Source of the DNA: Labyrinthula sp. Ha
Lineage: Eukaryota; Sar; Bigyra; Labyrinthulida; Labyrinthulaceae
NCBI GenBank assembly: GCA_015227615.1
Contig: JAALGZ010000002.1
Coordinates: 2,418,001 to 2,482,000, forward strand
Length of the DNA stretch: 64,000 bases
Direction of reading: 5' to 3'
In this document: positions 45,267 through 56,483 of the stretch, piece after piece
How the letters are laid out: each line of letters opens with the position of its first letter
How positions within the stretch are numbered: position 1 is the stretch's first letter
Position numbers and translations under genes: made by a program
Notes under the pieces: generated by a model
The model's database searches: none
Seen by the model: only the letters and a program-made list of their open reading frames with translations
What the model was told of the DNA's origin: nothing

Positions 45267-48200
45267 GAGTAAGAAAGACTAATTATATTAATGTTACGAA
45301 GTTTCAAAATCTCTTGACTTGACTGTGTTTGGGGGGAGATACTTGCAGTGTATTCTCTTCTTGGGTTTCTATTTCTGTTTGGCTTTGTACTAGCGTAATG
45401 TGGAATTTGTTGCAATCTGCGCAGTAATATTGACGGGATCTCGTTTCGTTATGGTCGCACTTCTTTTACCTCCTCTAAATGCAAAATAGAGTAAACTCCG
45501 AGTAAAACTTATAACCGTAATAAGTTTTGCTTAAATATGTGAGTTAAGACTAACTAGTACTTGTGCTTTATCGACAATAACAGTTTCTGGTTCTTTACTT
45601 GCGTTTTAATAAAATTACCCAAAAAAATTATTTTAGTACATATTTTTCTATTACACAGTTTTAACAATTGAACGCTGCCTAAGTTAAAAATGTGTGATGT
45701 GTCTTAGAGACATGTTACGGTTCTCATAAGTGATATTGGGTTCTCATTATTCTAAGAATCTTCAGAAAGGACAAGAAATCTTGTGAAAAAAAAATTATTT
45801 GCGATTTTAACTTTGGTTTCTTTGTTCATGTTTAACTAGCAAAAAAAAGAGCTCAAAAGACGCGAGTTTTAGTTTAAATCTTTTGTCGGATTTCTTGTCG
45901 TGTTGTTCTTAGTAAGAAAGAAAAGGTTCCAACTTTATCTTGGAAAAGAGCTTAACATAGAAACTTGAGGAACTAAGCAATTTCCTGGAAAAATCAAAGC
46001 TCAATTAGCTTCCAAAGAGTGGAAGATTAAGGACTGATGACAGGTAGGCATCTGACTTGATTTATGGATAATTTATCAATAAAACTTTCGCCCATATTTT
46101 TCTTAGTTGTTAATTCTGATAAATCCGCAACCATTTTGATTGATCATTGATAATCAATTGAAAACCAGAACCAAATCAGAATTATTTGATACAATTCAAT
46201 TCTATTACTGAGAATTAGAACCAAAACAATTATTCAATAACTATTGATAATTTTCATCAAATTCAATTCCTTACGACAAAAAAATTAAACTACCGTAAAC
46301 CCCCGTACTTTGGGAGCTTTCAAAGGAAGTTTGGAATTGCTTTTAGCTAGAAATCAGGTCATGGAATACTACTGTCTGCTACTACGGTTCTCGGGGAAAC
46401 ATTTCATATTTCTTACAGATGGTCACAAAAGGTAAAGTTTCATTACGGGCTTCAGTTACACATAATTAAAGGGCTTTCCATATACTACATGTTTCAGCTC
46501 TTCTCTCAACCCCAAGACCGTTCTACATAGCAAGTGTATCTGCATGCAACGTCTTGAAGTTTCTTAGGCGAGTTAGATGGTGACCAAGATTTAGTAAGTG
46601 AAACGGGAAACTCCTGAAACTGAAAGCCACAAGAGACTTAAGTCTTTCAACTATTGGCTATAAATGATGTTACATTTTATTGAGGCATCATTTTTTTCAA
46701 GAGCTATTCTTATGTTTTCCTTCTACAGAAAACGGGCAGTAAGTTATCTCAAGTATACAGTAATAGCCACAGGACTAATTCTATAAGTAGGAATTTTTAG
46801 TCATCAGAAACTGGTAGTTTGGAAAATGAAAAGAGCTTCTACTACTTGCTAAGCGAGTTTCTCAAGTAGGTTCGGATTAATGTTGGAACCAGGTGTACCA
46901 GAGTATTGTTCATGGCTGACAAATGACATGTTTTATCTCCAAGGGGTATTCAAGTATAGCTGGGCTTTCTACGTACCCTTAATAGGATTTTCATTTGTCA
47001 GGCTATTTGACATTATTTGTTTCACAGTATTATCAATAATCGTAATGCTCAACAGTTTACGTAGGTTTTAGGGATTTCACCCAGAGCTTCCCTCTGTTAA
47101 AAAGTTTGTCCACCTAGAACTTTATAATATCTTTGAACTGTAAGCATACTGGTCTAGGGCTGTATATATATAGCCTTGTCGTGGGTTGGGCATGTCATTC
47201 ATTGTATTAAAGTGATGGAAGAACAAATCCCGGGTCAAAGACAGGAAACGTCACATAGAATTGAGGGTAGAATCTTGGGTGACATGATTCCCATAAAGTA
47301 CTACTTGAGAAAATATAAGCGCTTGGTACAACGCATAAAGGGTTTTCTAGCCATTTCAACTGTAAAGCCATGATCATTTTCGTGATGTACGAGCTGATAT
47401 ATCTGCATTTGACTATGTAGTTATATGGCTGAGAATATAACAGAGGCCAAAAAATTGCTTGTAGGGAAACAACTTACTTAAAGATCGTAGCTTGCTTAAA
47501 AGAAATTGAAGTATGGTTGATAGTTGAAAGATTTTCAGTTCAGATCTGTCTTCTAAATGCACTACAACTCATACTCTTTAGATATTTCTAGCTTGCTTAA
47601 ACGCTCAGTTGATTGGGAAAAATAGATTTTGGCATTACGTTTTCTACTTATTCCGCTTCTCTGTGAACACCTTTCTTAGTGTGATGCTTCAAATAGGTTA
47701 TTACTCTCGAAAGAAAAGCTGTACAAATAGATGGCCGAATTATTGGTACCAGATAAGATTAAACAGATCTTAATTCTTTGCAACGTCATCTTTTTCATAC
47801 CCTTATTATATTAACTATTCTTAAAATTATGGGGGTTGGCGGTAGCTACTATGAAATAGTATCACTTACTATTACTTGAGGTGACCAATACGTGTAATCT
47901 AAGATTTTACCCGTAATTTGTCCCCTGAGCTTAGAATATGTGGCTGCTGCGCATGAAGAACGTTTCTTGTCATTTATCAAAGCAGCTTAAGGTTTGGAGA
48001 AGGATTGTCTTAAACAGGGGTATACATAAATTGTAGAATAAAAGATAACACCAAACGATTTCATGATTTAACTTTAATGTTTCCACTGGAGGAGGGAAGA
48101 GAAGGATAAGAGCTTCAAAATCACTGAAGAGAGTATTCATGGAATCTCAAGGAGGTCCCACTACTTCTATGATGAACAATAACCAAGAACTAAGTGTTTT

Positions 48201-49737
48201 ATACTGTTGACCTCACACCATAACTATGTCTTATTGTGTAGATATTTTGGAGATGCAATAGTAGCAGAGAGGCTTATGCTTATGACTCTATAATTCTACA
48301 TTAATTTCGTTTCAAATTCATACAGTAGTTACGCTTTCTTCTTTTATCCAACTATTAGACAAAACTAACTGTTTGCATTAAATTACTAGCTATATATGAA
48401 TAGAATTCTAAACTTTTTTCATACTCTACAGATTACTGCATTTTCATATCTCATGATTGTAGGTCATAGAACATAATGTCTTTTGAATTTTGCTTAATTA
48501 TTAGATAATTTCATAAATCCTTCCATGGTTTAACAAAATTCTAAATAGATTCTCCTATATCATAAGCACTTTCAGTTTTGTTAATCTGAGGAATTTGTTC
48601 TCATTTACCATTAGTTTTCATTCTTGCTCTCATTACTTTCGCCGATTTTTTTCACCTGAAACAAAAGCAGCTACCATGTTTTTGCACACACAAGTAGTGA
48701 GATTTGATATTAAAGAGCCAAGGTTGGTTTAGAAGGCAAATGTATCAAATGCCATAAAATAGCCTGCCCATCTAGTGAGTCTTATTTTTATGCATAGTGC
48801 TTTTTGCGAATAATAATTGCTTGTTTCCAGGTATTACTTTATTATTTGGAATAATATGGGTACATGGTACCTACTTCTTTCATTATTAAATGAATCACTA
48901 GTTCAAACCTTGGCAGTTGGCGAAGTAAATATCCCGGAACCATCCTCTTAGGCATCTTAAGCAAAGAAGTATCTAATATTTCAGAGGCCTTAATAGAAGA
49001 GAATAGTGGTATGAAGATTGGCTGCAAACCTCGTATATTCTCACTCTGGTAACTAATTCTATGAATTTTGAGTTCGGTAGCATAGCACATGGCTTAATGA
49101 GTAGATTGGGACTAGAAATGGTTAGAGACATGGCTTCATAATCACAATATGGACTGCGCCAAGTGATGCACAAACCAAATAATATTCAAGCAATATATAT
49201 GAACGTCATTCAAATGGTGTGAACAAAACCATTCTAAGAGCCTAATATTGCGGGGGTAGAGCCATTGCTTTCCTGAAGTTCCATAATTTTCAAATGGTGC
49301 CACTTATACGAGCATGATATGACACTTTTACTCCTGGAGGGATTGTATGAAGCAGATAGAATTTGGCTTGAAGAGTCCAGTGTGGTAAGGGTGTTCAAGA
49401 TTGTGAAACCTTGACACGGGAAGAATGCTGCCAGGAAGCCATGTGAACCTCGTTTTGCTCACTTGAAATATTTCTTAGAACCCTCTTATTTCTGCTAAAA
49501 GAAGATTTCGAAGGACTTTATTTGCATCACCAAACCTCAAGAATCTGAACAAAATAGATGTATACACATGCTATTGGCAAAGCCTGAATAAAGGGTAAAA
49601 AGTTTTATTCCTCTCCTTGTTACGAATCCGCTGACTGGTTGGGCCTACCGAATATCTGTACCAACCTAATTTAACAGCCAAAATCCGATATATATTATCC
49701 CGATGTACTTGGGCCTAAGCATCAATATGTTAATAGC

Positions 49738-49883
49738 TTATCGAAACGAATTCTCGTGATTTCTTTTTTCATTGAATAACGAAACTAACTGGATCGATGG
49801 ACTTGTCTTCACTAAGCTATCAATATTTCGATAAAATTTTAACGTTACACATGACAGAATAGTTTTCTGGAAAGTAACGTTAC
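49738..49883. repeat. Cluster of TTATCGAAA and TAACGTTAC inverted repeats
   Basis: TTATCGAAA (49738-49746) mirrors TTTCGATAA (49826-49834). TAACGTTAC (49840-49848) recurs within the palindrome GTAACGTTAC (49874-49883). Size and motif recall the other CTTATCGA elements in this desert, but no target duplication was found. Confidence 0.3.
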
Positions 49884-52800
49884 AAGAACAAGATATTGTG
49901 TAAGAAATCACTATACCATGCAGTTATAGTATGTTCAATACATCGTTTGAAATATATTTATGTTATTATTTCAATTAAATCATTTATTTTTAATTTTGAA
50001 TAAGCTAATTTTATAAAAAGACGAAAAATTCACAAGAGACCTATAAATATGCACAATCATGGTTAAGCAGGGCATCCATCATTGTTGAAAGGGTGCTTTA
50101 GACAAGCTAACTCAAAGGAACCAAAACAAGATTTCTTTTCTAATCAGTTTGTAAGATATAATATTGATATTTTCAAAATTAAAACAATGCCAATTGATTC
50201 TTTAATATGAACTTTGAAGAAAAAATAGAATATCAAACTCTTCCCGAATAAAAGTGATGTTATACTGGGAGGAATTATTTTTTTTTGGTACCAGATATAT
50301 TTTTTTGGTATTCTAATTATGCAATTATAAAGAATAATGTAATTATTTTACCTGTATATATATCTGCTTGAAGCCAAACTCATCATTAATAATTGCCGAG
50401 GGATGTGTATATTGCAGGTTATCACTTTACCCCTTGTTTATTAAACCAATTTCACAGGTACAGCTCGATTATTATGAACGAGCCTATTTCTCAAAGACGT
50501 ATACTACTTCCATTTTTTTTCCTCGAGATCTTTTCACTAAAAGGGTTTTTTCTTTTCTATGCTTTCCAAGTCAAGCTGTATTTTGGGTGTAATATCTCTA
50601 CACCATAAATGTCTTTTCTCTGTGAAGCATTACATAAAAAACTAAAAAATTAGAAAATATTATAAACATTGTTGGGTTTATGAAATTTAATTGTGGATAT
50701 TCAAATATTAAGTCTTTTTCATATGCAAGGTAGTTCAAACCGTTGAGGCACAATAAACCTGAAATATACAGCCGAAAGCTTAAAGAAACGTTACAATAGT
50801 TTTCTTTGATTTCTCATAACTATATATTGTAGATAATTATCCTAATAAATTATTGTTAGCCTTTTATTTTAGCTAATGTGGAATGCTCACAACTGTATGG
50901 ATGAAATTCTCAATAATGTAATATAATTGCCGCATAATGTAAACCTCCCTCTTAAGTTATTTACATGATTCAAAGCATATTTAAAACTAATTTTAGCTTA
51001 AGTTTGTGTTAAAATTATGTGAATAAATAACATAAAATACAAGAAGCATGATTACTGAATCTGGCGCATTTAGCCTTTGTCATTTTTGTTTTTAATACTC
51101 CTCAATTGCCATAATATCACTCATTTGGTATTCTACACTAAGAAAATATTTTAAGTATGTATTTTTATCTGGTATTTTATAGTGATAAGTATTTTAGGTC
51201 ATAAGAAGGGTCAATTGTAAAAATTCTTTTCACATAGTTTACTGACCTCTAAGAAAACATACATTCAAAGGAATTATCATGAAGAACCAGTTTATAGATG
51301 TTCTACCTCTTCTTAAATTATAGATACCCAGTAAACCTGAGTTTCTAAGCTATTTGGGAAAGTTATTGGACTCCAATAAATTATAAATAAGCAAAACTTC
51401 ACTCAAAAATGTCATATGCTCAAAATATGCACATCTAAAAATACTAAATCTCTCAGTCTTGATATAGTTCAATAAATTTGGACTCTATTCAATATATAGA
51501 AACCAAAAAACAAATATAGCGACATTTATGATTGCTTTGAGGTGGTGTTGTATATTTTTTCAGGGAAAAGGTCGCTATTTGTGTTAGATCCTTTATTCTC
51601 AACTTCAGTTCACGTATTTCATCTTGAAATATTCCTATACAGGCTGGACAGATCTCAGCAGTTATTAGAACGAACGATTTTAGGTTTAGAGACAAGTTTA
51701 GTTGAAGTATGGTGTGTGGAATTTCTAACACTGTATCCTAATTCCAATATCACAGAAACTCTAAAAAAAGATACTCTGAAATGTCCATTAATCGTGAACT
51801 AGTCATACCAGGTAACAAAGCACTTTCAGTAATGGTTGTCACCTCAAGCCATGGAGGATTTTGATTTCCTCCGAGTTTTATCCCAAGAAACTCCAAAATT
51901 TTTCGTATTAATATCACCAAGAGTTATTTGGCTTTAATTACCCTGCTTTTAGGCTAAACGTTAAAATCATCAGAACTGAACTTTTAATTTGTCAAATATG
52001 ACGAACAAAGACTCAAATCTTATCCGATACTGACTTACGTTAACCTAGAATAAAAACAAACTAAATTTGAGATTTTTATCATTTATAACTATGTAGATTT
52101 CTGCAATATTTTTTTAGGTTCATCTAGAAATATATTTTTCTTTCTTTTAAAACTAACAAGCAATGAAATGCAAAATTGTATTAATGGAGAATTGGTCAAG
52201 GTTATCTGAAAGGGGAGGGGGTGAAAAAGCTTATTTATCAGGAATCTGGTGTTGTTTTCATTTTCCTGATGAAATTAGGAGTAAATAGTCTTATTTTTCA
52301 ACTTTAGCGCTAGTCCAACGAAGTTATTGGGTTTCTATTAACTAAAAATTCTAATTAGATAGATTTAAAATTATATATTACAATAAGACTAAATGCTTTG
52401 GATAGATTAAATCCTACTATTGTACCCTCCTACTTTTTATTGCTATTTTTATTTGTTAAGTTCTAATAGTCTCAATATGACATTATCTTTTACCAAATAA
52501 ACCAATAGCTAAGAGATAATCTACTACATAAAATCCCTGTTTAAAATTATTCCTTAACTTACGGTATATGGTTGCTCTGTTTGTTTCTTTCATGTACTGG
52601 CCTGGTTGATATACTGCCGGAATATCCACGCTTTAGTTATCAACAACAGGTATGAATTGTACGTTCTTATCGAAAAATGACGCCTGATTCATTGGAACGT
52701 GATATAGATGAATGAACCAAGGCATCAGTTACTGTCTCCTGGGTACCCTCTCGTGCAAATAAGGCACGGATATCAGAGAGCAGTTAGAGAATAAAACTTC

Positions 52801-53450
52801 TGTTGGACGCTGTAACTAGAGAAGTTGGAAAAAATTATTCATGGATTAGCAACAGGTACACAATAACACACAGTTAAGAGAATCTAAGATTAGACTGCAT
52901 TTACTGTTTTTACCTTTGGAATTTTTCCTTCTATAACTAATTCGTCTCTTGAGAATTTTCTACTGTATTTTAATCCGATCTTTTTTTAGTTAAATTCTAA
53001 TCACAATTTCTATAGTACTGAACTTAAAGTATACAAGAACAGATAATTAACTCAGCTGAAGTTTCTTGAAAAAATTAAATATCAGAATAAACTTATGCTG
53101 AAACTGCTAGTTTATTAGGGAAAATCTATTACTTAAATAGAAGCTCTTGCTATATACTTTAAACATCAGATAAAAAAAAGTTTCTTCAGCAAGAATAAAA
53201 GTAAGAAACAGCTTGTAACCATGTAGGAATAAGCACGTAAAGCTTTCACTGGTAGAAGTTCTTTCTTTCTTCAGATAAGTGAGTTTTTTCGTTTGAGCCA
53301 TTTGTTCTGTTGACAGTTAATTGCTCACATTTACCTTTGAAGGATATAGAATTGTCCAACTTTGGTTTGCTCTAGTAACGCTAAACATATACTGATAGTT
53401 TACCGGTAGTGGATTCTGGGGAGTTTTTGTTCAAAGAGTACTGAATGATC

Positions 53451-53589
53451 GTCTTATCGATGCTATATATCGATAAAGTTATTCTGTTTCCGATGGCTAC
53501 ACCCCGTTTGGAGTTTCTTGTGGTGAGTAACGATAACTCTTGGAATTATTTTTCTGTCAATTTACTTTCAGTGATGTTCTCGATAAGAC
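53451..53589. repeat. 139-bp inverted-repeat element, CTTATCGA ends
   Basis: GTCTTATCGA at 53451-53460 is the exact reverse complement of TCGATAAGAC at 53580-53589. More ATCGATA words lie inside the left end. It resembles the element at 54018-54160 in size and terminal bases. No clear target duplication is present, so its status as a transposon is tentative. Confidence 0.35.
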
Positions 53590-54017
53590 AAGTCTTTATC
53601 AGTAATATATCGTCAGTAACATCGTTAAATATGATAGTTCTGTTAATTATTTATTTCCTCAAAAGATTTCACCGTGTTAATATTTTCTGGTGACTCATGC
53701 GTTGGTAACATATTATAGTTTATCTTCTTTTCAACTAAATTCAATAGTAGGATTTTTCAAAGCAAAAAGAAAATGTTACTCACACAGTTGAGCTAACGCA
53801 AGGGTCCAATGAGCACCAAATAAAAGCATTTATAGTTGCTTCAGTGAAAGTTTACGTTCTGTTTGTATGGCGCACCTTTTCTCTTCTATATATGTCTTAC
53901 TCTTTTCCAGACAAGGAGCTGTTTTCTTTCTTTGACTCAACCTGGTTGGTTTTGATTTTAACTTGGAGACGAAAATATTAAATTAGGAAAATCTTTCAAA
54001 ACATATTAAAATATTGG

Positions 54018-54160
54018 TACTTATCGAATTTATCACATTTCCGTTAAGTTCCTCCTTTCCCGTTAACTAAAAACCGGATGACTTTATCTTCCGTTATTAC
54101 CGTTAATAGTGATTTCTATATCCCAATGTGGGATTACCGTTAATCAAAATTCGATAAGTA
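54018..54160. mobile_element. 143-bp MITE-like element with CTTATCGAATTT ends and TA flanks
   Basis: TACTTATCGAATTT (54018-54031) is the exact reverse complement of AAATTCGATAAGTA (54147-54160). The outer TA on each side could be a TA target duplication, as in Tc1/mariner-type elements. Inside are at least four CCGTTA/CCGTTAA words, two of them close to the ends, like subterminal transposase sites. There is no coding capacity. It lies 260 bp upstream of the EGF-7TM gene, so it could influence that promoter. Confidence 0.5.
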
Positions 54161-54419
54161 ACCATGAGTACGTTGACCAATGTATAGAATAAATTCTGTC
54201 CCCATAACATTCGTAGAAGGGACTCATAACAAGGAAAACTTTTGGTTTCAAGCCCAAATATTGATCTTAATACGCTATATCAGTACAAAATATATTGAAA
54301 AGTTAGTGGACAGACTAAGGTATTTTTTGCATGGTTGTATTTTGGGCTTTCACAACATACCCAAGTTGGTATCAAAGTAAAAATACAATATTAACCATAT
54401 AATACAGAAAGGTGTTTAA

Positions 54420-55421
54420 ATGGAGTGCTTGTCGTCGTTTACAGAAACTATATGTGGATTTCAAGGTATATGTGAGAATAATACTTGTGTTTGCAACAAG
54501 TTTTGGGAGCGTTCATTAGACTTTATGTATATTGAAGACTCGAGATATCTTGATCTATCGCTTGACGAACAACCTTGCAGTCAAAATACAATTCTACTTC
54601 GTATTTTATATATTTTTATATTATTTTCTTCTATTGTATTATTTATAATCCATATTGTGCAAATACAAAGAAAAAGTCAATTAAAAAGATTGTTGCCACT
54701 TTTGGGAACCTATGTATTTTTTTTCTTGTTTGCTCTTTATAAGTTAATTATCCCAAAAGCTTTCTTTGGACATGATGTAATACTTACTTCATTTGCAAGT
54801 GTAGGTTTTTTTTTATCCCAAATATCAAGTCTTGTGTTTTTCTCTAAATATATAGATGTTCAACTTAGACAACAAGAACTTAAACCTTGGATAATTGGAA
54901 GAATGGGAAAAGGGAAACTTATACTAAAGTTTATTTCTTTGGTTGATCTTACTGTTTCTCTTCTCTTTTGTTTAAGTTCTATTATGAATCAAAACTTAGC
55001 TTCAAATTTATTCTTGTATGCTTTAAAAATATCTAGTATAAGAAGTTTTTGTGCTATTTTATTTGTTCAATATTTATGTTATTTATTAATAAAAGATATG
55101 AAATTAATGGCACTTCATATATCAAAACTAAGTAATAGAAAAGTAATATTAAACAAAGCTACTTCAATAAGAATGATTAAGTTTCATGTTACTTGGTTTA
55201 ACTTATACTTGGTCACGATGTTCGTTTTAGGAGCTAAACTAAGCTCCTTTTTAAGTTTATTTAGCTATTTTTTTCCTATTTTAATTTTATTGGGTTATTT
55301 ATTGAGTTTTTTGGTTGTTTGGAATTATCAACAAGATAGATTCTTAAAAATAAAGCAGAAACTAAAAATAAGCAAAACTAAAAGTGTTTCCCAGAAACAG
55401 TCTCAAGAGCTCTGTATCTAA
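54420..55421 (+). CDS. EGF-like motif plus seven membrane helices; receptor-like
   Basis: Intronless, 333 aa. The first 50 residues carry an EGF-like cysteine run, C-x5-C-x4-C-x-C at 12-25 (CGFQGICENNTCVC), plus Cys3 and Cys53. Seven hydrophobic segments follow, beginning with ILLRILYIFILFSSIVLFII and ending near LILLGYLLSFLVVWNYQQ, then a Lys/Ser-rich cytosolic tail. Short basic loops such as IVQIQRKSQLKR fit N-out, C-in topology. This is the general plan of a 7TM receptor with a small adhesive N-domain, but no GPCR class motif is visible and I do not assign a family. No signal peptide precedes the EGF part; an unseen upstream exon is possible. It converges with the tetraspanin-like gene, 56 bp between stops. 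Confidence 0.75.
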   Translation: MECLSSFTETICGFQGICENNTCVCNKFWERSLDFMYIEDSRYLDLSLDEQPCSQNTILLRILYIFILFSSIVLFIIHIVQIQRKSQLKRLLPLLGTYVFFFLFALYKLIIPKAFFGHDVILTSFASVGFFLSQISSLVFFSKYIDVQLRQQELKPWIIGRMGKGKLILKFISLVDLTVSLLFCLSSIMNQNLASNLFLYALKISSIRSFCAILFVQYLCYLLIKDMKLMALHISKLSNRKVILNKATSIRMIKFHVTWFNLYLVTMFVLGAKLSSFLSLFSYFFPILILLGYLLSFLVVWNYQQDRFLKIKQKLKISKTKSVSQKQSQELCI

Positions 55422-55477
55422 ATTTATTCCTATTAATAAATTAATAAAATACAAGTAATTTTAACAGCTCTAAAACA

Positions 55478-56483
55478 CTAAAACTCTGGTTTTTCATTTC
55501 CGTCTAAACTAGGTGTACTTTTACGACTATATTTTCTATCCAAACTCCCATCAGAATTAAACTTTGCAAAACTAAGATCACTTTTTGAAACCATATTTAT
55601 ATTTTCTTTCTTAGGCAATAGTTTTATTTTAACTAACTTATTTGCAAGAGAAAACTGACGAAGATCAACTTCTTTTTGTTCCTCAGAAAAATTATACATA
55701 ATCTTTTTTGTGTAAACGATTGCTAAAGCAGAAAACCAAGCAAAAAGAAGAAGCAACCCAAAAAAGAATAGAGTTATACCCAAAGGGACTAAAATATCTT
55801 CAAACCCAGTTGTGATGAACTCTTTAAATGCCTGTCCATCTCCATTAGCACAAGAACCAGGAATAATATTAGGATCACCTACAATAGGAACTTGAACACC
55901 TTCAAAAAACTTTGTTCTTTCTTTAAGCTCTTCACATAAATCTGTGTTTTGAACTCTTTCAACTGCTTCTTTGTAACTATTTTCAAATGTAAAACAAGTT
56001 TCTAGGTTTGCAAGAATATTTGAGCATCCAAATAATTGATCAATAGAATCAAATTCAAAAGCACAACACTCATTAAAAACAGCTATGAAAAAAGTCATTC
56101 AATCTGGATTCTATTCTTCCCGTCAATGTAGTTGAATTCTTTCCATCTGTGTTATCTAAGTTTCGTATAGTTATTGTAAAAAGTATTCCAAATGTAAGAA
56201 AAACTATAGAAAGTGCGTTTGTTATTATTGCATATATCAATAGCAAATATTTTTTGTTATAGTAAAGGGAAATTTCACCAAGAAGAGCAGAGAGGATCAG
56301 GATTGAAGCCGCGATAACAGTTCCTTTTATTCCAACTTCATTAAGTGCTGCAAGTTGCTCTCCATTAACCATTGTTTTATCAACTGCAAACATAAAAATA
56401 GCAACTCCTATAGAAAGGAATAAGAAATTTAAACCAAGTAAATAAAGGCTAGAAAGTTTGTAACAACAACTTTTTCTTTCCAT
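55478..56483 (-). CDS. Tetraspanin-like protein; reading frame changes by one base near 56090
   Basis: Two overlapping frames, 56073-56483 and 55478-56098, together encode one tetraspanin plan. The first gives a CC-containing N-tail, TM1, a short loop, TM2, and TM3 (IVFLTFGILFTITI). The second gives the large outer loop with CC and four more cysteines (NECCAF, FGCS, ETCF, LCEEL, GSCAN), TM4 (ILVPLGITLFFFGLLLLFAW) and a cytosolic tail. The whole is 1,006 nt; one base fewer would give 334 aa. The frames meet at a run of six T (plus-strand A, 56088-56093), and reading five T joins them as NDFFIAVFNECC. No GT...AG intron fits. It could be a homopolymer sequencing error, a recent null allele, or a real +1 frameshift. 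The third loop position after CC is Ala, not the Gly of the CCG motif. Confidence 0.7.

Larger units (their letters stand above)
45267..54419. other. 9.2-kb gene desert with small inverted-repeat elements
   Basis: No gene seen; the longest frames are under 90 codons and motif-free. Structured patches are present. A run rich in ATTGAT/ATCAAT words lies near 46.13-46.26 kb. GTAACGTTAC-type palindromes lie near 49.84-49.88 kb. Two elements of about 140 bp begin with CTTATCGA (53451-53589 and 54018-54160). These are consistent with relics of miniature DNA transposons. Confidence 0.6.

Noticed and set aside
45194-45415. Possible upstream exon of the bZIP gene
   Set aside because: The frame is hydrophilic, but no GT-AG intron of the local type joins it in frame to the bZIP start; kept as likely leader.
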